Assembly: GCA_031264875.1 (NCBI GenBank)
Contig: JAISDK010000033.1
Span: forward strand, 1-11,144
DNA length: 11,144 nt
Reading direction: 5' to 3'
Source: Prevotellaceae bacterium
GTDB lineage: Bacteria; Bacteroidota; Bacteroidia; Bacteroidales; UBA932
The position numbers were made by a program, and so were the translations under genes. Below are positions 1 to 6,916 of the stretch, one piece after another (within the stretch, counting starts at the first letter, position 1; every line of letters begins with the position of its first letter). The notes below the pieces were generated by a model. The model did not search any database. It was not told the DNA's origin and saw only the letters and a list, made by a program, of their open reading frames with translations.

Positions 1-179
1 GAGCTTTGTGCCGGAAGACCGGCTTCGGCAAGTACGGCGTCTAACAGACGCTGTCTGCGTGCGTTTGCGTCGGGCAGCTCCATCAGTTCCGACAGGGCGA
101 CGCCGTCAGTACGTACAAGTCCCGTCGTTTCCGTTGACAGGCTTAGAGGTTTGACATAGCTGTAAATCTGCATCATCAT
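1..179 (-). CDS. Unrecognised protein, N-terminal part only (runs off the left edge)
   Basis: An open frame on the minus strand begins at a run of three ATG codons (179-171) and stays open for 59 codons to the window edge. An in-frame TGA lies a few codons upstream, so the start is at this ATG cluster or at one of two TTG codons just before it. The peptide begins MMMQIYSYVKPLSLSTETTG and continues with an acidic, Leu/Ala-rich, probably helical stretch ending near residue 59. There is no signal peptide or membrane segment in the visible part, so a cytoplasmic protein is likely. It lies 47 nt after the stop of the S41 peptidase gene on the same strand, with no terminator between, so it may be the last visible member of that operon. 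I do not recognise the family. It is probably a real gene, because the frame is open to the edge, has codon use like its neighbours and follows the operon direction. Confidence 0.55.
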   Translation of the reverse strand, partial: MMMQIYSYVKPLSLSTETTGLVRTDGVALSELMELPDANARRQRLLDAVLAEAGLPAQS

Positions 180-226
180 AGCGCTAAACAACAATCACTG
201 TTTCACATTCGGTGCGACATTTTGTA

Positions 227-3200
227 TTACTTCGACTTGTCGGGATATGCGGGGAATTTGTCGGGAATATTTACCGGCTTTGCTTTTAATTCCTGCAATA
301 TAAGTTCGATAGCCTTATTCAGCTGCTGGTCTTCGCCTGCATATTCTTTTGCAGGGTCGTTGTCGACAACAATATCCGGTTCTACACCATATCCTTCTAT
401 TACAAATTGTTTGCCTTCCGCGTCGAGGTGAGCAAATTCCGGACGGTTCAGAGAACCGCCGTCAATAATGGGCAAAGTTCCCCGTATTCCAACCACGCCA
501 CCCCATGTACGGATTCCGACAACCTTGCCCAGTTTGTGGTATTTGAACTGGTAAGGAAACAAATCGCCGTCGGAAGCGGAGTACAAGTCCACCAGAAGAA
601 TCTTCGGACCGGCCATAGTTCCGCCGGGTTTTATTTCCGGGCGACCGTTTCTTGGCGCAATCAGCAGCGACAGTTCACGACGTAAACGTTCAATAATCAT
701 GGGAGATACATTGCCGCCGCCGTTTCCTCTGTCATCAATAATCAGAGCCTTTTTATTAAGCTGGGGATAGTAGTATTTAACAAATTCGTTCAATCCTTCT
801 GCGCCCATATCGGGGATATGAATGTATCCCACTTCACCGTTGGTCGCTTTGTTTACTTTTTCGATATTTCCCTGCACCCAGTCGAAATAATAGAGATTCG
901 ATTCGTCGGCTATGGGCTTAACCAGCGCTTTCCGGCTTCCGGTTTCGGATGCTGCACTGTTGAGAGTCAGTTCAATCTGTTTGCCAGCCTTATCGTACAG
1001 AGCAGCGTATATATCGTTGATTTTAGCTGTCGATTTTCCGTTGACGGCAATAATAAAGTCGCCTTCAGCGGCATCCACTCCTATTTCGGTTAGGGGCGAA
1101 CGTAATTCCGGCGTCCAGTTTCGTCCTTCGAGAATCCGGTCTATACGGTAATAGCCGGATTTGTCTCTGCTGATTTTTGCGCCAAGCAGACCTGTACTCA
1201 CTCTTGCAGGAGCATATTTGTCGCCACCGGCAATATAGCTGTGGCCTGTAGTCAGTTCGCCAATCATTTCGCCTATAATATAATTCAAATCGTTACGGTT
1301 GTTCACGTGTTCTGCCAGAGGAGCATATTTTTCGCGAATCGCTTTCCAGTCAATGCCGTGCAATCCGGGATCGTAGAAAAAGTCGCGCATCTGTCTCCAA
1401 CATTCGCTGTATATCTGGTTCCATTCTTCGCGAAGATTGACGAATACTTTCACCTCCGATAAATCTATTGTCTTATCGACGTTTATCTTGCCTTTCGGGG
1501 TATCGATCACTGCATATCCCGATGATGAACTGACTAAGAACTTTTTCATGTCCGACGTAATTGCTTCAATATTGAAATTGCCGAGTTCGTTTTCTTTCTT
1601 CGATTTTAAATCGAACATGTACAGTCCTCTTGAGCCTCCTGCATAACGGCTGTAATAGATTGAATTGTCCACAAATATTGGACTGCCATAGTTTCCTGCG
1701 GGAATATCGAGCGCCAGAGACCGGCCTTTTATTCCGTCGAAATCAATCTCTATTTTTTCTACCGAAGACTTCCCTTCTTTACTGTCGTCAGCTTTTTTAT
1801 TGTCTGCTTTCTTTGGAGTTTCCGGTATATTTTCTTCTTTTACAGTTGCTTCGTCGTTTGTATATGCAAAAGGCGAAGGAGTTTTCTTGCTGAGTGGCAC
1901 GATGTATATTTTGCTCATTCCCGAATAGGCATAGTTCCATTCCACATTGCTGTATATGGGATTAAAATCTCTTGCCGATATGAAAGTCAGATATTTGCCG
2001 TTGTCGCTGAACGAAGGCGCCCACGAGTCGAACCAGTCGTCGGTAACTTCTTCTTTTTTACCCGAATCGACGTTGTATATCATGACTACTGCCGTGGTAT
2101 TGAAACGCGGACAAGTGTAGGTTATCCATTTATTGTCAGGCGACCATGAGAAGTCGCGAAGTTCTCCATCGACTGTTTGCGCAATCTCTGTGATTTTCTT
2201 CGAATCAACGTCAATGTAACGCAGTCGCTGGAGTTTGTCGCTCCAGAGTATTTTTTTACTGTCGGGCGACCATGCTATTCCATATTTATATGTATCGCTG
2301 TTTTTTGTCAGCTGAACCGGTGCTTGCAGTCCATCCTGGTTACGGATAAATATTTCATCTTCACCCGTTTCGTCGGATATATAAGCAATATGCTTTCCGT
2401 CGGGCGACCATTGCGAATCTCTTTCGTGAACGCCCGATGTCTCAGTTAAATTGCGGGTTATACCCGAAGTAACCGGCACGGTGAAAATATCGCCTCTTGC
2501 CGACAGTACAATTCTTTTTCCGTCTGTAGAAAGGTCGATATTGCGAACGGCTTTCGAGACGTCTTTCAACACCGAACGTCCTCCGCTGAAATCTTCCTCG
2601 ATAAATATCGTAAGTTTCTCATATTTTTGAGTATTCAAGTCAAAAGAATAGATATATCCTCCATTTTCGAACACTATTGACTTGTCGCCAAGCGAGGGAA
2701 ATTTAATATCGTATGTATCGAAATCTGTCACCTTTTTTGTTTCTCTGGTTTTGACATTGTATGAAAACAGATTCATAATACGGTCGCGGTCTGATATATA
2801 ATAGATATAATCGCCTGTCCACATCGGGCAAATATCCTGATACGCGTTATTTGTTATATTTTCAGTCTGTTTTGTATTGAAATCGTATATACGGATATCG
2901 TCCGCCATACCGCCCTTATAGTATTTCCATGTTCTGAATTCCCTGAATACGCGATTGTAAGCCAGTTTTGTCCTGTCCGGCGAATACGAACAGAATCCGC
3001 CTGTCGGCAACGGGAGTTCTTCGGAAATTCCGCCATCGACAGAAGCCAGAAACAGACTGCCTTTAAAGTCGTTGAACGATTTCATGCGCGAACGGTAAAC
3101 AACGGTTTTGTCGTCTTTCCATGTCATTACTATGTTGTTGGGACCCATTCTGTCCGACAGGTCGTCGCGTCCGAGAGTTGCGGTGTATGTGATGCGTACC

Positions 3201-3502
3201 GGTTCACCGCCATCAACCGGCATCCGGTAAACTTCCGTATTTCCGTCATACTGTGCAGTAAAGGCTATTTGATTGCCGTCGGGCGAAAATCGTGCAAACA
3301 TTTCGTAGCCTTCGCCTGTGGTCAGTTTTTTTGCGACTCCTCCTTTCGAAGAAGACGAGTATAAATCACCTGCGTACGAGAACACTAACCTGTCGCCGTG
3401 AACCGCCGGAAAACGAAGAAGACGGGCTTCCTTTCTCTGTCCGGATACTTGAAATACAAGTGCTGTTATTAAAAATAGCAGTAAAAAACCTTTTTTTATC
3501 AT
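227..3502 (-). CDS. Exported Tricorn-like S41 family peptidase
   Basis: Predicted serine peptidase of the Tricorn branch of family S41, expected in the periplasm or on the cell surface. Residues 1-21 form a signal peptide (KK, then a hydrophobic run, ending VSG/Q) with no lipobox Cys. Next come two beta-propeller regions rich in PD40/WD40-like blades with WSPDG-type motifs (e.g. FSPDGNQIAF, WSPDGKHIAYIS, WSPDSKKILW, WSPDNKWITY), to about residue 550. A Lys/Asp/Glu-rich linker covers about 553-580, followed by further propeller sequence, a helical C1-type domain (about 690-765), a PDZ domain (about 765-860) and the S41 catalytic core (about 870-1060). Likely catalytic residues by analogy with archaeal Tricorn (S745, H746, S965, E1023) are His754 in TTGHSY, Ser977 in SASDGD and Glu1036 in IEGYGVEPD. 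The Tricorn Ser745 position is Gly here. At 1091 residues it has full Tricorn size. The ATG at 3502 fits the signal peptide; no Shine-Dalgarno is visible. It starts 22 nt after the MBL gene. Its substrate, probably peptides, is inferred. Confidence 0.93.
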   Translation of the reverse strand: MIKKGFLLLFLITALVFQVSGQRKEARLLRFPAVHGDRLVFSYAGDLYSSSSKGGVAKKLTTGEGYEMFARFSPDGNQIAFTAQYDGNTEVYRMPVDGGEPVRITYTATLGRDDLSDRMGPNNIVMTWKDDKTVVYRSRMKSFNDFKGSLFLASVDGGISEELPLPTGGFCSYSPDRTKLAYNRVFREFRTWKYYKGGMADDIRIYDFNTKQTENITNNAYQDICPMWTGDYIYYISDRDRIMNLFSYNVKTRETKKVTDFDTYDIKFPSLGDKSIVFENGGYIYSFDLNTQKYEKLTIFIEEDFSGGRSVLKDVSKAVRNIDLSTDGKRIVLSARGDIFTVPVTSGITRNLTETSGVHERDSQWSPDGKHIAYISDETGEDEIFIRNQDGLQAPVQLTKNSDTYKYGIAWSPDSKKILWSDKLQRLRYIDVDSKKITEIAQTVDGELRDFSWSPDNKWITYTCPRFNTTAVVMIYNVDSGKKEEVTDDWFDSWAPSFSDNGKYLTFISARDFNPIYSNVEWNYAYSGMSKIYIVPLSKKTPSPFAYTNDEATVKEENIPETPKKADNKKADDSKEGKSSVEKIEIDFDGIKGRSLALDIPAGNYGSPIFVDNSIYYSRYAGGSRGLYMFDLKSKKENELGNFNIEAITSDMKKFLVSSSSGYAVIDTPKGKINVDKTIDLSEVKVFVNLREEWNQIYSECWRQMRDFFYDPGLHGIDWKAIREKYAPLAEHVNNRNDLNYIIGEMIGELTTGHSYIAGGDKYAPARVSTGLLGAKISRDKSGYYRIDRILEGRNWTPELRSPLTEIGVDAAEGDFIIAVNGKSTAKINDIYAALYDKAGKQIELTLNSAASETGSRKALVKPIADESNLYYFDWVQGNIEKVNKATNGEVGYIHIPDMGAEGLNEFVKYYYPQLNKKALIIDDRGNGGGNVSPMIIERLRRELSLLIAPRNGRPEIKPGGTMAGPKILLVDLYSASDGDLFPYQFKYHKLGKVVGIRTWGGVVGIRGTLPIIDGGSLNRPEFAHLDAEGKQFVIEGYGVEPDIVVDNDPAKEYAGEDQQLNKAIELILQELKAKPVNIPDKFPAYPDKSK

Positions 3503-3524
3503 ATTGCTGTTATTATTAGTTTTT

Positions 3525-4409
3525 TTATTGTAACGGAGTAAATATGTAGCCTTTGCCGTCTGCCTTTATATTTCCTGCCGAAGGGAAGGCGATATGCATT
3601 CCGGCAATCGTGATTTTGTTTTTTGCAACATAATCCAGAAGTTTTTTACGGTAGGCCACAGCCTGTTCCGGATTGACGTCATAAGTGATTGCCACTTCGG
3701 GATGAGGCATTTGCACAGCCATGGCGTGAGTCAAATCTCCCCAGATGAATATGCGCGAGCCGGCAGATTCAAACAGATATCCGGTATGTCCGGGCGTATG
3801 TCCGTATGCAGCAATGGCTTTAACTCCGGGGATAATTTCCTTTGCATCGTCTGCCTCTGAGGGGACAAACAGGTGAAGCCTGTCTTTGTAAGCGGCTATA
3901 ACAGACTGTGCCTGACCGCCTCTTTCAGCATTGCCCATCCAATAGTCATATTCGGGTTGCGGAAGATAGAGCGCGCTATTCGGAAACGTGGCTTTGCCAT
4001 CCCTGATCAGTCCGCCGATATGGTCGCCATGCATGTGTGTCAGCAGAATGATATCTACTTTTTCAGCCGGCGTACCCAGCGACTGCAAATTGTCGAACAG
4101 ATTTCGTCCGAAACCTGCATCTATCAAAACGGTTCTGTTGCCTGCATGCACAAGAAATGCATTGACGGCAGCAGGATAAGTTCCGTCGGGAACATGTTTT
4201 TTGAGCATTTCGGGCGTGGTTCCAATAAGATTTGCCGTATTGTTGTTCTGCTGCCCTTCGGAAAGGACGCTTACGGTTACGTCGCCTATCTTGAACGACG
4301 CGACTTTGTCTGCTTCCTGAGCCGCAGATTTATAGATTGTCATAACTGTGACGGCAAGCAGTGGCAGGACAATTTTTACTGTGACGTTTGTATTTTTAGA
4401 ATTTCCCAT
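3525..4409 (-). CDS. Exported MBL-fold metallo-hydrolase
   Basis: A 294-residue metallo-beta-lactamase-fold hydrolase. The N-terminus (polar MGNSKNTNVT, a hydrophobic stretch about 11-25, then AAQEAD) reads as a signal peptide with cleavage near residue 30, so it probably acts in the periplasm. The full dinuclear metal site is visible: HMHGDH at 125-130 (His125, His127, Asp129, His130), His208 in GHTPGH, Asp225 in IWGDLTH and His272 in GMHIAF. The AAVNAFLVH...VLIDAGFG segment before the HxHxDH motif is typical of the lactonase/glyoxalase-II-like part of the superfamily. The substrate cannot be read from sequence; lactone, thioester or phosphoester hydrolysis are all possible, and it does not look like a classical antibiotic beta-lactamase. 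The ATG at 4409 is 17 nt after the aminotransferase stop and the gene ends 22 nt before the S41 peptidase start, implying co-transcription. The leader is A/T-rich with no Shine-Dalgarno. Confidence 0.9.
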   Translation of the reverse strand: MGNSKNTNVTVKIVLPLLAVTVMTIYKSAAQEADKVASFKIGDVTVSVLSEGQQNNNTANLIGTTPEMLKKHVPDGTYPAAVNAFLVHAGNRTVLIDAGFGRNLFDNLQSLGTPAEKVDIILLTHMHGDHIGGLIRDGKATFPNSALYLPQPEYDYWMGNAERGGQAQSVIAAYKDRLHLFVPSEADDAKEIIPGVKAIAAYGHTPGHTGYLFESAGSRIFIWGDLTHAMAVQMPHPEVAITYDVNPEQAVAYRKKLLDYVAKNKITIAGMHIAFPSAGNIKADGKGYIFTPLQ

Positions 4410-4426
4410 ATTACATTATTATTATA

Positions 4427-5617
4427 TTAGTTATTATATTTTCTTAGAGCATGTTTCAGGCATTTTGCGGCGTTGATCAAGTCAGGTTTTTGCAGAACGT
4501 ATGCAATTCGCACTTCGTCAATTCCTCTGTCGTTTGCATGATAGAATCCCGACGCGGGCGCCAGCATGACGGTTTGACCCTGATATTCAAAGTCCTCGAG
4601 CAACCATCTTGAGAAATCTTCGGCGCTGTCCACAGGAAGCCTGGCAATGGTGTAAAACGCTCCCTTGGGCATGGGACAGAACACTCCTTCGATTTTGTTC
4701 AGTTTCTCAATCAGGCAGTTGCGTCGCTCCTGATATTCTTTGTGTATTTCGCTGAAATATTCTTCCGGAGTGTCGAGGGCGGCTTCGGCGGCTATCTGTC
4801 CGATAGCCGGAGCGCAGAGGCGCGCCTGGCAAAAATGCAGTATTGATTCTGCAACCTGCCTGTTTCTTGTAACTAAGGCGCCTACGCGGATTCCGCACAT
4901 GCTGTAACGTTTCGATGTGGAATCGACGAGTATCACATTGTCCTCGATACCTTTCAGTTCCATACATGAGTAGTATTCAAATCCGTCGTAACAAAATTCG
5001 CGATATACCTCGTCCGAAATCAGAAACAGGTTGTGTTTTGCGACAATGTCCCTTAGCTGTTCCAGTTCGTTTCTGGAATACAGGTAGCCTGTCGGATTGT
5101 TCGGATTGCACAGGAGAATGGCTTTTGTCGAAGGTGTTATGAGCTTTTCAAACTCTTTCATCAAAGGCATCGAGAATCCCGATTTGATGCTTGTTGTGAT
5201 TGGCTTGATTTTCACTCCTGCCTGCATTGCAAACGAATTGTAATTTGTGTAGAAAGGTTCGGGTACTATCACTTCTTCGCCGGGATTAAGGCAGATATTC
5301 AGAGCTATAACTAATGCTTCGGACCCGCCGGTGGTAATAAGTATGTCTTCATGCGAAATATCAATCCCCAGTTTATTGTAATATTTCGCCAGTTTTTTGC
5401 GGTATGACAAGTTTCCCGCCGAATGTCCATACTCGATTATGTTGTTTTCATAGCGCCGAATGGCGTTCAGAGCTGTTTGCGGAGTCGCAATATCCGGCTG
5501 TCCTATATTAAGATGATATACTTTTATCCCTCTTTCCTTAGCTGCATCTGCGTATGGCACAAGCTTTCTTATTGGAGAAGCCGGCATCCTGATTCCTTTT
5601 TCCGATATGTCTGGCAT
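4427..5617 (-). CDS. PLP-dependent class I/II aminotransferase
   Basis: A fold-type I pyridoxal-phosphate aminotransferase of the aspartate aminotransferase family, cytoplasmic, transferring an amino group between an amino acid and a 2-oxo acid. With the ATG at 5617 it has 396 residues, the usual family size. Visible marks: HLNIGQPDIATP near the N-terminus (substrate pocket), ITTGGSEAL (phosphate-binding region), NPNNPTG, SDEVYREFCYDG (Asp and Tyr contacting the cofactor ring) and the Schiff-base lysine Lys236 in DSTSKRYSMCGIRVG. A TTG at 5635 would add six residues, but it overlaps a TAnnTTTG promoter element, and relatives typically start close to the MPxIS..G..MPASPIRKL motif, so I prefer the ATG. 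It is the first gene of the minus-strand cluster. The amino-acid specificity (Asp, aromatic or other) cannot be settled by eye. Confidence 0.92.
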   Translation of the reverse strand: MPDISEKGIRMPASPIRKLVPYADAAKERGIKVYHLNIGQPDIATPQTALNAIRRYENNIIEYGHSAGNLSYRKKLAKYYNKLGIDISHEDILITTGGSEALVIALNICLNPGEEVIVPEPFYTNYNSFAMQAGVKIKPITTSIKSGFSMPLMKEFEKLITPSTKAILLCNPNNPTGYLYSRNELEQLRDIVAKHNLFLISDEVYREFCYDGFEYYSCMELKGIEDNVILVDSTSKRYSMCGIRVGALVTRNRQVAESILHFCQARLCAPAIGQIAAEAALDTPEEYFSEIHKEYQERRNCLIEKLNKIEGVFCPMPKGAFYTIARLPVDSAEDFSRWLLEDFEYQGQTVMLAPASGFYHANDRGIDEVRIAYVLQKPDLINAAKCLKHALRKYNN

Positions 5618-5632
5618 ACTAACTTTTTTGTA

Positions 5633-5640
5633 CAAATATA
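5633..5640 (-). promoter_or_regulatory. Bacteroidota-type -7 promoter element for the aminotransferase operon
   Basis: The minus strand reads TATATTTG here, an exact match to the Bacteroidota sigma-A -7 consensus TAnnTTTG. Transcription would start about 6-8 nt downstream, giving a leader of only about 8-10 nt before the ATG at 5617. The -33 TTTG partner is not convincing (the upstream sequence is TTACTTTAAAAAA). It is the only promoter-like element I see for the four-gene minus-strand cluster. Confidence 0.5.
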
Positions 5641-5707
5641 TGAGTTTTTTTTAAAGTAACGTATGAAAAAACAGGAATGTCTGACAAGGGTAAACAAATC
5701 CGGATTC

Positions 5708-6098
5708 TTAACTGTTTGAGCGAAGGATTTCCAAAATCCTTTCCTCGCCGAGACCGGTAATCGCCTGTATCTGTTCTATTGATAAACCGTTACGTTTACA
5801 GTTGATGACAACATTAATTAAACCTTCCGCTCGACCTTTTGCTCTGCCTCTTTCTTCTCCCATTACTATAGCTGTATCTATTTGTCCCGGATGACGTGTT
5901 TTTTGACTCCTGTATATAGTCGTACTCAGCCTGTTCTTCCTTTGAGAGTTTGGTATAATCCAGTGTCTTTTGAGCTTTGAGTAATCCCTTAGCGCTAAAG
6001 CCCCTTTCTATCCTGGTGTTTTTCAGGAAATAAATCCATTCATCCAGCTTATTTTTGGCAACATTGAAATTGTTTACTTTCAGCACGACGTAGTCTGG
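5708..6098 (-). pseudogene. C-terminal remnant of an Rpn-family PD-(D/E)XK nuclease/putative transposase, frameshifted
   Basis: Rpn-family proteins are recombination-promoting nucleases, usually about 300 residues with an N-terminal PD-(D/E)XK domain. Only about the last 125 codons remain. The first frame (from about 6098) reads KLDEWIYFLKNTRIERGFSA, then KAQKTLDYTKLSKEEQAEYD, matching the helical part after the nuclease domain. Near the A6 run at 5920-5925 the frame breaks. The homology continues in another frame as QIDTAIVMGEERGRAKGRAE, then a short helix (NGLSIEQIQAITGLGEERIL) and a TAA at 5708-5710. Skipping one A in the run restores a continuous reading. Upstream, the first frame meets a TAG inside the inverted repeat at 6086-6109 and has no ATG. 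The catalytic domain is therefore gone and the gene is truncated as well as frameshifted. The EERGRAKGRAEG tail is characteristic of the family, so the family call is fairly firm. Confidence 0.75.
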
Positions 6099-6109
6099 AG
6101 ACTACGCCG
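6086..6109. repeat. Inverted repeat at the junction of the Rpn remnant and the tandem array
   Basis: CGACGTAGTCT (6086-6096) and AGACTACGCCG (6099-6109) form 11-bp arms with one mismatch around a GG spacer. The repeat lies where the recognisable Rpn homology stops and eight bases before the first 42-bp unit. It supplies the in-frame stops for the frames on either side. It may be a deletion scar, a terminator-like hairpin or a recombination end. Confidence 0.6.
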
Positions 6110-6117
6110 TACGAGGG

Positions 6118-6511
6118 CTTAAGCGAAAAGCTTCTCGAAAATTTGTTTTGTCTTTCTCGCTTAAGCGAAAAGCTTCTCGCAAACTTGTTTTGTCTTTCTC
6201 GCTTAAGCGAAAAGCTTCTCGAAAACTTGTTTTGTCCTTCTCGCTTAAGCGAAAAGCTTCTCGCAAACTTGTTTTGCCCTTCTCGCTTAAGCGAAAAGCT
6301 TCTCGCAAACTTGTTTTATCCTTCGTACTGCAGTACGAAGCTTCTCGCAAACTTGTTTTATCCTTCGTACTGCAGTACGAAGCTTCTCGCAAACTTGTTT
6401 TATCCTTCATACTACAGTACGAAGCTTCTCGCAAACTTGTTTTATCCTTCGTACTGCAGTACGAAGCTTCTCGCAAACTTGTTTTGTCCTTCATACTACA
6501 GTACAAAGCAT
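6118..6511. repeat. Tandem array of 42-bp units with palindromic cores (nine full, one partial)
   Basis: Units start at 6118, 6160, 6202, 6244, 6286, 6328, 6370, 6412, 6454 and 6496, exactly 42 bp apart; the tenth is cut after about 16 bp. Each full unit has a conserved part (GCTTCTCGCAAACTTGTTTT, with small changes) and a palindromic core. In the first five units the core is CTTCTCGCTTAAGCGAAAAG or a close variant; in units 6, 7 and 9 it is CTTCGTACTGCAGTACGAAG, a perfect 20-bp palindrome; units 8 and 10 have degenerate copies of the latter. Unit 1 lacks the left arm because the array starts there. Because 42 is a multiple of 3, several long frames stay open on both strands (6539-6102 minus; 6143-6649 and 6148-6564 plus). 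The minus frame encodes a 14-residue repeat (KDKTSLREA plus SYCST or FRLSE). I treat these frames as by-products of the repeat, not as genes. Confidence 0.95.
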
Positions 6512-6513
6512 TT

Positions 6514-6650
6514 TTCAATAAGAATGAAACCCATTTCAATAAGGATGGAACCTATTTTCAATAAGGATGGAATCCATTTCAATAAGGATGGAACCTATTT
6601 CAATAAGAATGGAATTCATTTCAAAAAGGATATAATTCATTTCAATTAAG
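6514..6650. repeat. Tandem array of 21-bp units (six plus a partial)
   Basis: Units of the type TTCAATAAGGATGGAACCTAT start at 6514, 6535, 6557, 6578, 6599 and 6620, with a truncated copy at 6641-6650. All are 21 bp apart except for one extra T (6556) after the second unit. Degeneration increases towards the right end (AAAAAGGATATAATTCAT). The array begins three bases after the last, partial 42-bp unit, and its unit is exactly half that length but not obviously related in sequence. The one-base insertion shifts the frame inside the array, which argues against translation of the whole stretch. Confidence 0.9.
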
Positions 6651-6806
6651 ACAAAAATATATAATAATAAATTAATTTACAATAATATGGATATAGTAAG
6701 ATTTTCATTCAATTTGGTCGATACCGTTTTTGGATCATCATGTAGAAATTAAAATATAAAATCCCTGTATAAGCAAAACGCTTTACATTCAGCGATTTTT
6801 CCGCAG

Positions 6807-6822
6807 TGTGCAAAATCGCACA
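6807..6822. promoter_or_regulatory. Palindromic operator-like site, distal copy
   Basis: TGTGCAAAATCGCACA: arms TGTGC/GCACA, an imperfect copy of the GTGCG-N4-CGCAC motif also found at 6917 and 6937. It lies about 211-226 bp upstream of the predicted sigma-54 start and is preceded by CGATTTTTCC at 6793-6802. Confidence 0.45.
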
Positions 6823-6916
6823 GAAACACAATTTTTTACAGTTTTGCATAAACACGTGTATATCAACATATATATCATTGAAACACCCATACAGCAAACA
6901 CGATTTTTCCAAAAAC

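Noticed and set aside
3873..4430. A 185-codon plus-strand frame antisense to the MBL gene
   Set aside because: The opposite strand encodes a protein with all metal-binding motifs in the expected order; this frame is its shadow.
5726..5740. Small inverted repeat GGATTTCCAAAATCC as a terminator of the Rpn remnant
   Set aside because: It lies inside the recognisable C-terminal coding sequence, upstream of the TAA, and has no T-tract, so it is probably chance.
6118..6511. CRISPR array
   Set aside because: The units are contiguous with a strict 42-bp period and no unique spacers. The variable part is itself palindromic and repeated, and no cas genes are present.
6102..6539. A 145-residue minus-strand repeat protein
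   Set aside because: The frame is open because the 42-bp unit is divisible by three and stop-free. Plus-strand frames over the same DNA are equally open, and no start context or flanking domain supports translation.
6086..6650. Insertion sequence with terminal inverted repeats
   Set aside because: There is no transposase frame other than the Rpn relic, no matching inverted repeat at the other end and no visible target-site duplication.
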